Below, one piece after another: positions 1 through 14,650 of a DNA stretch of 64,000 bases (position 1 is the first letter of the stretch; each line of letters begins with the position of its first letter). A program made the position numbers and the translations under genes. The DNA comes from Atherix ibis (lineage: Eukaryota; Arthropoda; Insecta; Diptera; Athericidae). A model generated the notes under the pieces. The model was not told where the DNA came from and made no database searches. It worked only from the letters and a program-made list of their open reading frames with translations. Where the stretch lies: contig OY282608.1 in assembly GCA_958298945.1 (NCBI GenBank), positions 19,693,933-19,757,932 on the forward strand, in the 5' to 3' direction.

Positions 1-3000
1 CCAACAAGCCAACAAACCAACAAACCAACAAACCAAATAACCACAAAGCCAACAAACTAACAAACCAACAAGCCAACAAGCCAACAAACCAACAAACCAA
101 CAAAGCAACAAACCAACAAACCAACAAGCCAACAAGCCAACAAACCAACAAACCAACAAACCAACAAGCCAGCAAACCAACAAACCAACAAGCCAACAAA
201 CTAGCAAACCAAGAAACCAATAAACCAACAAGGCAACAAGCCAACAAACCAACAAACCAACAAACCAACAAGCCAACAAACCAACAAACCAACAAACCAA
301 CAAGCCAACAAACCAACAAACAAATAAACCAACAAACCAAAAAACCAACAAACCAACAAACCAACAAACCAACTAACCAACAAACCAACAAACCAACAAA
401 CCAAAAAACCAACAAACCAACAAACCAACAAGCCAACAAGCCAAAAAACCAACAAACCAACAAACAAACAAACCAACAAACCAATAAACCAATAAACCAA
501 CAAACCTAAAAACCAACAAACCAACAAACCAAAAACCCAACGAGCCAACAAACCAACAAACCAACAAGCCAACAAACCAACAAACAAATAAACCAACAAA
601 CCAACAAACCAACAAACCAGCAAACCAACAAACCAACAAACCAAAAAACCAACAAACCAACAAACCAACAAGCCAACAAGCCAACAAACCAACAAACCAA
701 CAAGCCAACAAGCCAACAAACCAACAAACCAACAAGCCAACAAACCAACAAACCAACAAACCAACAAGCCAACAAACCAACAAACAAATAAACCTACAAA
801 CCAAAAAACCAACAAACCAACAAACCAACAAACCAACAAACCAACAAACCAACAAACCAACAAACCAACAAACCAACAAGCCAACAAACCAACAAACCAA
901 CAAACCAACAAGCCAACAAACCAACAAGCCAACAAACCAACAAACCAACAAACCAAGTACCCAAAAAGCCAACAAACTAACAAACCAACAAGTCAAAAAG
1001 CCAACAAACCAACAAACCAACAAAGCAACAGGCCAACAAGCCAACAAACCAACAAACCAACAAGCCAACAAACCATCAAACCAACAAACCAACAAGCCAA
1101 CAAACCAACAAACAAATAAACCAACAAGCCAACAAGCCAACAAACCTACAAACTAACAAACCAACAAACGAACTAACCAACAAACCAACAAGCCAACAAG
1201 CCAACAAGCCAACAAGCCAACAAACCAACAAACCAACAAACCAACAAACTAAGTAACCAACAAGCCAACAAACCAACACACCAAAAAGGCAACAAACCAA
1301 CAAACCAACAAACCAACAAACCAACAAACCAACAAGCCAACAAGCCAACAAACCAACAAACCAACAAACCAACAAGCCAACAAACCAACAAGCCAACAAA
1401 CCAACAAACCAACAAACCAAGTAACAAAAAAGCCAACAAACTAACAAACCAACAAGCCAACAAGTCAACAAACCAACAAACCAACAAAGCAACAAACCAA
1501 CAAACCAACAAGCCAACAAGCCAACAAACCAACAAACCAACATACCAACAAGCCAGCAAACCAACAAACCAACAAGCCAACAAACTAACAAACCAAGAAA
1601 CCAATAAACCAACAAGGCAACAAGCCAACAAACCAACAAACCAACAAACCAACAAGCCAACAAACCAACAAACCAACAAACCAACAAGCCAACAAACCAA
1701 CAAACAAATAAACCAACAAACCAAAAAATCAACAAACCAACAAACCAACAAGCCAACAAGCCCACAAACCAACAAACCAACAAGCCAACCACCCAACAAA
1801 CAAATAAACCAACAAACCAACAAATCAACAAATCAACAAACCAACAAACCAACAAACCAACAAACCAACAAACCAACAAGCCAACAAACCAACAAACCAA
1901 CAAACAAACAAGCCAACGAACCAACAAACCAACAAACCAACAAGCCAACAAACCAACAAACAAATAAACCAACAAACCAAAAAACCAACAAACCAACAAA
2001 TTAACAAACCAACAAACCAACAACCCAACAAACCAACAAACCGAAAAACCAACAAAACAACAAGCCAACAAGCCAACAAGCCAACAAACCATCAAACCAA
2101 CAAGCCAACAAACCAACAAACAAATAAACCAACAAACCAACAAACCAACAAACCGACAAACCAACAAACCAAAAAACCAACAAACCAACAAACCAACAAG
2201 CCAACAAGCCAACAAACCAACAAACCAACAAACCAACAAACCAACAAACCAACAAGCCAACAAACCAACAAACCAACAAACCAACAAGCCAACAAACCAA
2301 CAAACAAATAAACCAACAAACCAAAAAATCAACAAACCAACAAACCAACAAGCCATCAAACCAACAAACCAACAAGCCAACAAGCCAACAAACCAACAAA
2401 CCAACAAACCAACAAACCAACAAGCCAACAAACCAACAAACCAACAAACCAACAAGCCAACAAACCAACAAACCAACAAACCAACAAACCAACAAGCCAA
2501 CAAGCCAACAAACCAACAAACCAACAATCCAACAATTTAACAAACCAACAAACCAACATGCCAACAAATTAACAAACTAAGTAACCAACAAGCAAAAAAA
2601 CCAACAAACCAACAAGCCAACAAACCAACAAACCAACAAACCAACAAGCCAACAAACCAACAAACCAACAAGCCAACAAGCCAACAAACCAACAAACAAA
2701 TAAACCAACAAACCAACAAACCAACAAACCAAAAAACCAACAAACCAACCAGCCAACAAGCCAACAAACCAACAAACTAACAAACCAACAAACGAACTAA
2801 CCAACAAACCAACAAACCAACAAGCCAACAAACCAACAAACCAACAAACTAAGTAACCAACAAGCCAACAAACCAACAAACCAACAAACCAACAAGCCAA
2901 CAAGCCAACAAACCAACAAACCACCAAGCCAACAAGCCAACAAACCAACAAACCAAAAAACGAACAAATCAACAAACCAACAAACCAACAAACCAACAAA

Positions 3001-3380
3001 CCAACAAGCCAACAAGCCAACAAGCCAATAAACCAACAAACCCACAACCCAACAAGCCAACAAACCAACAAGCCAACAAACCAACAAACCAAGTAACCAA
3101 AAAGCCAACAAAATAACAAACCAACAAGCCAACGAGCCAACAAACCAACAAAGCAACAAGCCAACAAGCCAACAAACCAACAAACCAACAAGCCAACATA
3201 CCAACAAACCAACAAGCCAACAAGCCAACAAACCAACAAACCAACAAACCAACAAGCCAACAAACCAACAAACCAACAAGCCAACAAACCAACAAACCAA
3301 CAAACCAACAAACCAACAAGCCAACAAGCCAACAAACCAACAAACCAACAAGCCAACAAACCAACAAACCAACAAACCAA

Positions 3381-5380
3381 CATGCCAACAAACCAACAAA
3401 TCAAAAAATCAACAAACCAACAAACCAAGAAACCAACAAACCAACAAACCAACAAACCAAAAAACCAACAAACAAACAAACCATCAAACGAACAAACCAA
3501 CAAACCAACAAACCAACAAATCAACAAACCAACAAACCAACAAACCAACAAACCAACAAACCAACAAGCCAACAAGCCAACAAACCAGCAAACCAACAAA
3601 CCAACAAGCCAACAAACCAACAAGCCAACAAACCAACAAACCAACAAACCAAGTAACCAAAAAGCCAACAAACTAACAAACCAACAAGCCAACAAGCCAA
3701 CAAACCCACAAACCAACAAAGCAACAAACCAACAAACCAACAAGCCAACAAGCCAACGAACCAACAAACCAACAAACCAACAAGCCAACAAACCAACAAA
3801 CCAACAAGCCAACAAACTATGTAACCAACAAGCCAACAAACAAACAAACCAACAAGCCAACAAACCAACAAATCAACAAGCCAACAAACCAACAAACCAA
3901 AAAACCAACAAACCAACAAACCAACAAACCAACAAACCAACAAATTAACAAGCCAACAAGCCAACAAACCAACAAACCAACAAACCAACAAGCCAACAAA
4001 CCAACAAGCCAACAAACCAACAAACCAACAAACCAAGTAACCAAAAAGCCAGCAAACTAACAAACCAACAAGCCAACAAGCCAACAAGCCAACAAACCAA
4101 CAAAACAACAAGCCAACAAACCAACAAACCAACAAGCCAACAAGCCAACAAACCAATAAACCAACAAACCAACAAGCCAACAAACCAACAAACCAACAAG
4201 CCAACAAACCAACAAACCCACAAACCAACATGCCAACAAACCAACAAATCAACAAATCAACAAACCAACAAACCAAGAAACCAACAAACCAACAAACCAA
4301 CAAACCAAAAAACCAACAAACAAACAAACCATCAAACGAACAAACCAACAAACCAACAAACCAACAAACCAAAAAACCAACAAACCAACAAACCAACAAG
4401 CCAACAAGCCAACAAACCAACAAACCAACAAAGCAACAAACCAACAAGCCAACAAGCCAACAAACCAACAAACCAACAAACCAACAAACCAACAAACCAA
4501 CAAACCAACAAACCAACAAACCAACAAACCAACAAGCCAACAAACCAACAAGCCAACAAAACAACAAACCAACAAACCAAGTAACCAAAAAGCCAACAAA
4601 CTAACAAACCAACAAGCCAACAAGCCAACAAACCAACAAACCAACAAAGCAACAAGCCAACAAGCCAACAAACCAACAAACCAAGCAGCCAACAAACCAA
4701 CAAACCAACAAACCAACAAGCCAACAAGCCAACAAACCAACAAACCAACAAACCAACAAGCCAACAAACCAACAAACCAACAAACCAACAAGCCAACAAA
4801 CCAACAAACCAACAATCTAACAAACCAACAAGCCAACAAGCCAACAAGCCAACAGACCAACAAACCAACAAGCCAACAAACCAACAAACCAACAAACCAA
4901 CATGCCAACAAACCTACAAATCAACAAATCAACAAACCAACAAACCAAGAAACCACAAACCAACAAACCTACAAACCAAAAAATCAACAAACAAACAAGC
5001 CATCAAACGAACAAACCGACAAACCAACAAATCAACAAACCAACAAACCAACAAACCAACAAACCAAAACACCAAGAAACCAACAAACCAACAAGCCAAC
5101 AAACCTACAAACCAATTAACCAATAAACCAACAAACGAACAAACCAACAAACCAACAAACCAAGTAACCAAAAAGCCAACAAACTAACAAACCAACAAGC
5201 CAACAAGCCAACAAACCAACAAACCAACAAGCCAACAAGCCAACAAACCAACAAACCAACAAGCTAACAAACCAACAAACCAACAAGCCAACAAACCACC
5301 AAACCAACAAAACAACAAACCAACAAGCCAACAAGCCAACAAACCAACAAACCAACAAGCAAACAAACCAACAAACCAAC
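3381..5380. repeat. Local tandem HOR, about 848 and 672 bp spacing
   Basis: A CATG-containing anchor occurs at 3381, 4229 and 4901. Each is followed by the same order of variant units: two TCAACAAA-type units, a CCAAGAAA unit, then CCATCAAACGAAC at about 3481, 4329 and 5000. Spacings are 848 bp (106 octamers) and 672 bp (84 octamers). The third copy carries a 1-bp deletion near 4954 (a 7-bp unit CCACAAA), which moves its later markers by one base. Copies diverge toward their right ends. Confidence 0.7.
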
Positions 5381-5387
5381 AAACCAA

Positions 5388-5980
5388 CATGCCAACAAAC
5401 CAACAAACTAAGTAACCAACAAGCCAACAAACCAACAAACCAACAAGCCAACAAACCAACAAACCAACAAGCCAACAAACCGACAAACCAACAAACCAAT
5501 AAGCCAACAAACCAACAAACAAATAAACCAACAAACCAACAAACCAACAAACCAACAAACCAACAAACCAAAAAACCTACAAACCAACAAGCCAGCAAGC
5601 CAACAAACCAACAAACTAACAAACCAACAAACGAACTAACCAACAAACCAACAAGCAAACAAACCAACAAACCAACAAACCAACATGCCAACAAACCAAC
5701 AAACTAAGTAGCCAATAAGCCAACAAACCAACAAACCAACAAGCCAACAAGCCAACAAACCAACAAACCAACAAGCCAACAAACCAACAAACCAACAAAC
5801 CAACAAGCCAACAAACCAACAAACAAATAAACCAACAAACCAACAAACCAACAAACCAACAAACCAACAAACCAAAAAACCAACAAACCAAGAAGCCAAC
5901 AAGCCAACAAACCAACAAACTAACAAACCAACAAACGAACTAACCAACAAACCAACAAGCCAACAAGCCAACAAACCAAC
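5388..5980. repeat. Two-copy tandem repeat, about 296 bp
   Basis: CATG anchors at 5388 and 5684 (37 octamers apart) are both followed by CCAACAAACCAACAAACTAA and GTA(A/G)CC. The later order of CCAACAAG pairs and of CAAATAAA and CCAAAAAA units is similar in both. The right edge is approximate. Confidence 0.6.
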
Positions 5981-6419
5981 AAACCAACAAACTAAGTAAC
6001 CAACAAGCCAACAAACCAACAAACCAACAAACCAACAAGTCAACAAACCAACAAACCAACAAGCCAACTAACCAACAAACCAACAAGCCAACGAACCAAC
6101 AAACCAACAAGCCAACAAGCCAACAAACCAACAAACCAACAAACAAACAAGCCAACAAACCAACAAGCCAACAAACCAACAAACCAACAAACCAAGTAAC
6201 CAAAAAACCAACAAACTAACAAACCAACAAGCCAACAAGCCAACAAGCCAACAAACCAACAAACCAACAAGCCAACAAACCAACAAACCAACAAACCAAC
6301 AAGCCAACAAGCCAACAAACCAACAAACCAACAAACCAACAAACCAACAAGCCAACAAACCAACAAACCAACAAACCAACAAACCAACAAACCAACAAGC
6401 CAACAAACCAGCAAGCCAA

Positions 6420-9400
6420 CAAACCAACAAACCAACAAACCAAGTAACCAAAAAGCCAACAAACTAACAAACCAACAAGCCAACAAACCAACAAACCAAC
6501 AAAGCAACAAGCCAACAAACCAACAAACCAACAAGCCAACAAACCAACAAACCAACAAGCCAACAAGCCAACAAACCAACAAACTAACAAACCAACAAAC
6601 CAACAAACCAACAAACCAACAAAACAACAAACCAACAAACCAACAAACCAACAAACCAAAAAACCAACAAACCAACAAACCAACAAGCCAACAAGCCAAC
6701 AAACCAACAAACCAACACGCCAACAAACCAACAAACAAATAAACCAACAAACCAACAAACCAACAAACCAACAAACCAACAAACCAACAAACCAACAAAC
6801 CAAAAAACCAACAAACCAACAAACCAACAAGCCAACAAGCCAACAAACCAACAAACCAACATACCAACAAGACAACAAGACAACAAGCCAACAAGCCAAC
6901 AAACCAACAAACCAACAAACCAACAAGCCAACAAACCAACAAACCAACAAGCCAACAAACCAACAAACCAACGAACCAACAAACCAACATGCCAACAAAC
7001 CAACAAACTAAGTAACCAACAAGCCAACAAACCAATAAACCAACAAGCCAACAAGCCAACAAACCAACAAACCAACAAGCCAACAAACCAACAAACCAAC
7101 AAACCAACAAGCCAACAAACCAACAAACAAATAAACCAACAAACCAACAAACCAACAAACCAACAAACCAACAAACCAACAAACCAACAAACCAAAAAAC
7201 CAACAAACCAACAAGCCAACAAGCCAACAAACCAACAAACTAACAAACCAACAAACGAACTAACCAACAAACCAACAAGCCAACAAGCCAACAAACCAAC
7301 AAGCCAACAAACCAACAAACTAACAAACCAAGTAACCAAAAAGCCAACAAACTAACAAACCAACAAGCCAACAAGCCAACAAACCAACAAACCAACAAAC
7401 CAACAAAGCAACAAGCCAACAAGCCAACAAACCAACAAACCAACAAGCCAATAAACCAACAAACCAACAAACCAACAAACCAACAGCCCAATAAGCCAAC
7501 AAACCAACAAACCAACAAACCAACAAGCCAACAAACCAACAAACCAACAAACCAACAAGCCAACAAACCAACAAACCAACAAGCCAACAAACCAACAAAC
7601 CAACAAACCAACATGCCAACAAACCAACTAATCAACAAATCAACAAGCCAACAAACCAACAAACCAACAAACCAACAAACCAACAAACCAACAAACCAAA
7701 AAACCAACAAACCAAAAAACCATCAAACGAAAAAACCAACAAACCAACAAACCAACAAACCAAAAAACCAACAATCCAACAAACCAACAAGCCAACAAAC
7801 CAACAAACCAACAAACCAATTACCCAACCAAACAACAAACGAACTAACCAACAAACCAACAAAAAAAACAAACCAACAAACCTACAAACCAACAAACCAA
7901 CAAACAAATAAACCAACAAACCAACAAACCAACAAACCAACAAACAAATAAACCAACAAACCAACAAACCAACAAACCAACAAACCAATTAACCAACAAA
8001 CCAACAAACGAACAAACCAACAAACCAACAAACCAACAAACCAACAAACCAACAAACCAACAAACCTACAAACCAACAAACCAACAAACAAATAAACCAG
8101 CAAACCAACAAACCAACAAACTAACAAACAAACAAACAAATAAGCCAAGAAACCAACAAACCAAAAACCAAAAAACCAACAAACCAACAAACCAACAAAC
8201 CAACAAACCAACAAACCAGCAAACCAAAAAACCAACAAACCAACAAACCAACAAACTAACAAACCAACAAACCAACAAACCAACAAACCAACAAACCAAA
8301 AAACCAACAAACCACCAAACCAACAAACCAACAAATCAACAAACCAACAAACCAACAAACCACCAATCCAACAAACCAACAAACCAACAAACCAACAAAC
8401 CAACAAACAAATAAACCAACAAACCAACAAACCAACAAACCACCAAACCAACAAACCAACAAACCAACAAACCAACAAACCAACAAGCCAACAAACCAAC
8501 AAACCAACAAACCAACAAACCAACAAACCAACAAGCCAACAAGGCAACAAACCAACAAACCAACAAGTCAACAAACCAACAAACCAACAAACCAACATGC
8601 CAACAAACCAACAAACTAAGTAACCAACAAGCCAACAAGCCAACAAACCGACAAACCAACAAGCCAACAAGCCAACAAACAAACAAACCAACAAGCCAAC
8701 AAACCAACAAACCAACAAACCAACAAGCTAACAGACCAACAAACAAATAAACCAAGAAACCAACAAACCAACAAACCAACAAACCAACAAACCAAAAAAA
8801 CAACAAACCAACAAGCCAACAAGCCAACAAACCAACAAACTAACAAACCAATAAACGAACTAATCAACAAACCAACAAGCCAACAAGCCAACAAACTAAC
8901 AAACCAACAAACTAAGTAACCAACAAGCCAACAAACCAACAAAATAACAAGCTAACAAGCCAACAAACCAACAATTCAACCAGCTAACAAACCAGCAAGC
9001 CAACAAACCAAAAAACTAACAAACCAACAAACCAACAAACCAATAAACCAACAAACCAACAAGCCAACAAGCCAACAAACCAACAAACCAACAAACCAAC
9101 AAGCCAACAAACCAACAAGCCAACAAACCAACAAACCAACAAAGCAAGTAACCAAAAAGCCAACAAACTAACAAACCAACAAGCCAACAAGCCAACAAAC
9201 CAACAAACCAACAAAGCAACAAGCAAACAAGCTAACAAACGAACAACCCAACAAGCCAACAAACCAACAAACCAACAAGCCAACAAGCCAACAAACCAAC
9301 AAACCAACAAACCAACAAGCCAACAAACCAACAAACCAACAATCCAACAAGCTAACAAACCAACAAACCAACAAGCCAACAAACCAACAAACCAACAAAC

Positions 9401-9750
9401 CAACATGCCAACAAACTAACAAATCAACAAATCAACAAACCAACAAACCAACAAACCAAAAAACCAACAAACCAACAAACCATCAAACGAACAAACCAAC
9501 AAACCAACAAACCAACAAACCAAAAAACCAAAAAACCAACAAACCAACAAACCAACAAGCCAACAAACCAACAAACCAACAAACCAATTAACCAACAAAC
9601 CAATAAACGAACAAACCAACAAACCAACAAACCAACAAACCAACAAACCAACAAACCAACAAACCTACAAACCAACAAACTAACAAACAAATAAACCAAC
9701 AAACCAACAGACAAATAAACCAAAAAACCAACAAACCAACAAACCAACAA
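6420..9750. repeat. Block A, first copy of the 8.2-kb duplication
   Basis: This block matches 14,651-17,990 unit by unit. The offset is 8232 bp from the left edge to about 7990, 8240 bp near 8066-8326 and 8248 bp to about 9745; each step is one octamer. Matching rare variants include AAGACAACAAGACAACAAGC at about 6869 and CCAACGAACC at about 6969, with partners 8232 bp away. A run of eight A at 7861 and a 7-bp unit near 8165 are also shared. The block holds only octamers. Confidence 0.88.
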
Positions 9751-10378
9751 ACCGACAAACCAATTAACCAACAAACCAACAAACGAACAAACCAACAAAT
9801 CAACAAACCAACAAACCAACAAACCAACAAACAAATAAACCAAGAAACCAACAAACAAAAAACCAAAAAACCAACAAAACAACAAACCAACAAACCAACA
9901 AGCCAACAAACCAACAAACCAACAAAGCAAGTAACCAAAAAGCCAACAAACTAACAAACCAACAAGCCAACAAGCCAACAAACCAACAAAGCAACAAGCA
10001 AACAAGCTAACAAACGAACAAGCCAACAAACCAACAAACCAACAAGCCAACAAGCCAACAAACCAACAAACCAACAAACCAACAAACCAACAAACCAACA
10101 AACCAACAAACCAACCAACCAACAAACCAACAAACCATCAAGCCAACAAACCAACAAACAAACAAACCAACAAACTAACAAACAAATAAACCAACAAACC
10201 AACAAACCAACAAACCACCAAACCAACAAACCAACAAACCAACAAACCAACAAACCAACAAACCAACAAGCCAACAAACCAACAAATCAACAATCCAACA
10301 AACCAACAAACCAACAAACCAACAAGCCAACAAGCCTACAAACCAACAAACCAACAAGCCAACAAACCAACAAACCAA
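9750..10378. repeat. Variable linker between block A and the 581-bp units
   Basis: Octamer array that partly matches 17,990-18,571. The left part (about 9750-9900) differs from its counterpart: here it has CCAATTAACC and CGAACAAA units absent there. From about 9927 the match resumes at offset 8185-8193 bp, so the two copies differ by a local replacement or indel of about 60 bp net. It contains CCAACCAA units near 10,110, which add half-unit (4-bp) steps. Confidence 0.65.
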
Positions 10379-12113
10379 CATGCCAACAAACCAACAAACT
10401 ATTAAGCCAACAAACCAACAAACAAATAAACCAACAAACCAACAAACCAACAAACCAACAAACCAACAAACCAACAAACCAACAAAACAAAAAACCAACC
10501 AAACCAACAAGCCAACAAGCCAACAAACCAAAGAACTAACAAACGAACAAACGAACTAACTAACAAACCAACAAGCCAACAAGCCAACAAACCAACAAAC
10601 CAACAAACCAAGTAGCCAACAAGCCAACAAACCAACAAGCCAACAAACCAACAAACCAACAAGCCAACAAACCAACAAACCAACAAACCAACAAACCAAA
10701 AAACCAACAAGCCAACCAGTCAACAAACCAACAAACCAACAAGCCAACAAACCAACAAACCAACATGCCAACAAACCAACAAACTAAGTAACCAACAAGC
10801 CAACAAACCGACAAACCAACAAGCCAACAAGCCAACAAACAAACAAACCAACAAACAAACCAACAAGCCAACAAACCAACAAACCAACAAACAAATAAAC
10901 CAACAAACCAAAAAACCAACAAACCAACAAACCAACAAGCCAACAAACCAACAAACCAACATGCCAACAAACCAACAAACTATTAAGCCAACAAACCAAC
11001 AAACAAATAAACCAACAAACCAACAAACCAACAAACCAACAAACCAACAAACCAACAAACCAACAAAACAAAAAACCAACCAAACCAACAAGCCAACAAG
11101 CCAACAAACCAAAGAACTAACAAACGAACAAACGAACTAACTAACAAACCAACAAGCCAACAAGCCAACAAACCAACAAACCAACAAACCAAGTAGCCAA
11201 CAAGCCAACAAACCAACAAGCCAACAAACCAACAAACCAACAAGCCAACAAACCAACAAACCAACAAACCAACAAACCAAAAAACCAACAAGCCAACCAG
11301 TCAACAAACCAACAAACCAACAAGCCAACAAACCAACAAACCAACATGCCAACAAACCAACAAACTAAGTAACCAACAAGCCAACAAACCGACAAACCAA
11401 CAAGCCAACAAGCCAACAAATAAACAAACCAACAAACAAACCAACAAGCCAACAAACCAACAAACCAACAAACAAATAAACCAACAAACCAAAAAACCAA
11501 CAAACCAACAAACCAACAAGCCAACAAACCAACAAACCAACATGCCAACAAACCAACAAACTATTAAGCCAACAAACCAACAAACAAATAAACCAACAAA
11601 CCAACAAACCAACAAACCAACAAACCAACAAACCAACAAAACAAAAAACCAACCAAACCAACAAGCCAACAAGCCAACAAACCAAAGAACTAACAAACGA
11701 ACAAACGAACTAACTAACAAACCAACAAGCCAACAAGCCAACAAATCAACAAACCAACAAACCAAGTAGCCAACAAGCCAACAAACCAACAAGCCAACAA
11801 ACCAACAAACCAACAAGCCAACAAACCAACAAACCAACAAACCAACAAAGCAAAAAACCAACAAGCCAACCAGTCAACAAACCAACAAACCAACAAGCCA
11901 ACAAACCAACAAACCAACATGCCAACAAACCAACAAACTAAGTAACCAACAAGCCAACAAACCGACAAACCAACAAGCCAACAAGCCAACAAACAAACAA
12001 ACCAACAAACAAACCAACAAGCCAACAAACCAACAAACCAACAAACAAATAAACCAACAAACCAAAAAACCAACAAACCAACAAACCAAAAAACAAACAA
12101 ACCAACAAGCCAA
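10379..12113. repeat. 581-bp HOR, three tandem copies (first triplet)
   Basis: The rare phrase AAAGAACTAACAAACGAAC occurs at about 10,530, 11,111 and 11,684, spacings 581 and 573 bp. Units start at CATG anchors 10,379, 10,960 and 11,541. The first two units carry a second CATG at +385 (10,764 and 11,345), and the third at +377 or so (about 11,918). Each unit contains AAAACAAAAAACCAACCAAA, whose 5-bp insertion makes the period 8n+5 rather than a multiple of 8. The third copy is one octamer shorter between markers and blends into block P1. No coding evidence. Confidence 0.88.
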
Positions 12114-14650
12114 CAAGCCAACAAACCAACAAACTAACAAACCAACAATCGAACTAACCAACAAACCAACAAGCCAACAAACCAACAAACCAACAAACTA
12201 AGTAACCAACAAGCCAACAAACCAACAAAATAACAAGCCAACAAGCCAACAAACCAACAAACCAACAAGCCAACAAACCAACAAACCAAAAAACCAACAA
12301 ACCAACCAACCAACAAACCAACAAACCAACAAACCAACAAACCAACAAGCCAACAAGCCAACAAACCAACAAACCACCAAACCAACAAGCCAACAAACCA
12401 ACAAGCCAACAAACCAACAAACCAAGTAACCAAAAAGCCAACAAACTAACAAGCCAACAAGCCAACAAGCCAACAAACCAACAAACCAACAAAGCAACAA
12501 GCCAACAAGCTAACAAACGAACAAACCAACAAGCCAACAAACCAACAAACCAACAAGCCAACAAGCCAACAAACCAACAAACCAACAAACCAACAAGCCA
12601 ACAAACCAACAAACCAACAAGCCAACAAACCAACAAACCAACAAATCAACAAGCCAACAAGCTAACAAACCAACAAACCAACAAGCCAACAAACCAACAA
12701 ACCAACAAACCAACATGCCAACAAACTAACAAATCAACAAATCAACAAACCAATAAACCAACAAACCAACAAACCAACAAACCAAAAAACCAGCAAACCA
12801 ACAAACCATCAAACGAACAAACCAACAAACCAACAAACCAACAAACCAAAAAACCAACAAACCAACAAACCAACAAGCCAACAAACCAACAAACCAACAA
12901 ACCAATTAACCAACAAACCAATAAACGAACAAACCAACAAACCAACAAACCAACAAACCAACAAACCAACAAACTTACAAACCAACAAACCAACAAACAA
13001 ATAAACCAACAAACCAACAAACCAACAAACAAATAAACCAACAAACCAACAAACCAACAAACCAACAAACCAACAAACCAATTAACCAACAAACCAACAA
13101 ACGAACAAACCAACAAATCAACAAACCAACAAACCAACAAACCAACAAACCAACAAACCTACAAACCAACAAACAAATAAACCAACAAACCAACAAACCA
13201 ACAAACAAATAAACCAAGAAACCAACAAACCAAAAACCAAAAAACCAACAAACCAACAAACCAACAAACCAACAAACCAACAAACCAAAAAACCAACAAA
13301 CCAACAAACCAACAAACCAACAAACCAACAAACCAACAAACCAACAAACCAACAAACCAACAAACCAACAAACCAACAAACCACCAAACCAACAAACCAA
13401 CAAACCAACAAACCAACAAACCAACAAACCAACAAGCCAACAAACCAACAAGCCAACAAACCAACAAACCAACAAACTAACAAACCAACAAACAAATAAA
13501 CCAACAAACCAACAATTCAACAAACCACCAAACCAACAAACCAACAAACCAACAAACCAACAAACCAACAAACCAACAAGCCAACAAGCCAACAAACCAA
13601 AAAACCAACAAACCAACAAACCAACAAACCAACAAACCAACAAACCAACAAACAAATAAACCAACAAACCAACAAACCAACAAACCAACAAACCAACAAA
13701 CCATAAAACCAACAAACACAAGCCAACAAACAAACAAGCCAACAAACGAACAAACCAAAAAACCAACAAACGAACAAACCAACAAACCAACAAACCAACA
13801 AACCAACAAGCCAACAAGCCAACAAACCAACAAACCAACAAACCAACAAACCAACAAACGAACAAACCAACAAAACAACAAGTCAACAAGCCAACAAACC
13901 GACAAACCAACAAACCAACAAACCATTCAAAACAACAAACCAACAAACCAACAAACAAACAAACAAACAAACCAACAAAATAACAAGCCAACAAGCCAAC
14001 AAACCAACAAACTAACAAACCAACAAACGAACTAACCAACAAACCAACAAGCCAACAAGCCAACATACCAACAAACCAACAAACAAAGTAGCCAACAAGC
14101 CAACAAACCAACAAGCCAACAAACCAACAAACCAACAAGCCAACAAACCAACAAACCAACAAACCAACAAACCAACAAGCCAACCAGCCAACAAACCAAC
14201 AAACCAACAAGCCAACAAACCAACAAACCAACAAACCAACATGCCAACAAACCAACAAACTAAGTAACCAACAAGCCAACAAACCAACAAACCAACAAGC
14301 CAACAAGCCAACAAACCAACAAACCAACAAACCAAGTAGCCAACAAGCCAACAAACCAACAAGCCAACAAACCAACAAACCAACAAGCCAACAAACCAAC
14401 AAACCAACAAACCAACAAACCAACAAACCAAAAAACCAACAAGCCAACCAGTCAACAAACCAACAAACCAACAAGCCAACAAACCAACAAACCAACATGC
14501 CAACAAACCAACAAACTAAGTAACCAACAAGCCAACAAACCGACAAACCAACAAGCCAACCAGCCAACAAACAAACAAACCAACAAACAAACCAACAAGC
14601 CAACAAACCAACAAACCAACAAACAAATAAACCAACAAACCAAAAAACCA
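12114..14650. repeat. P unit, copy 1 (truncated right end)
   Basis: First copy of a roughly 2.6-kb family that recurs as P2 to P5. Diagnostic markers in order are CAATCGAACTAACC near 12,147, CCAATTAACC units near 12,903 and 13,079, CCATAAAACC at 13,701 followed by a 6-bp unit (AACACAAGCC), and CCATTCAAAACAAC near 13,924. It matches P2 at offset 8185 bp rising to 8201 bp. The match stops at about 14,650, where the sequence jumps to block A phrases. That point is the junction of the 8.2-kb duplication. Confidence 0.82.

Larger units (their letters stand above)
1..6420. repeat. Left domain: irregular octamer array
   Basis: Octamer array rich in CCAACAAG units, often as adjacent pairs. A recurring phrase around CCAAGTAACCAAAAAGCC (near 3090, 3650, 4035, 4580, 5160, 6195) is shared with later blocks. 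Apart from the local duplications listed separately, I could not match this domain at a constant long offset to another part of the window. No gene or unique sequence is seen. The right edge is where the match to the 14.65-kb copy begins. Confidence 0.8.

Noticed and set aside
1910..1925. CENP-B box-like site: CCAACGAACC reads GGTTCGTTGG on the minus strand, matching the TTCGTTGG half of the CENP-B box.
   Set aside because: The essential second half (A then CGGG) is absent here and in the other CCAACGAA sites I checked, because the next unit continues TTTGTTGG. The match is a one-base change in the octamer.
7861..7868. Run of eight A as a sign of a retroelement poly-A tail.
   Set aside because: It sits in register within octamers, lacks element sequence or target-site duplication and is copied at about 16,093 with the 8.2-kb duplication.
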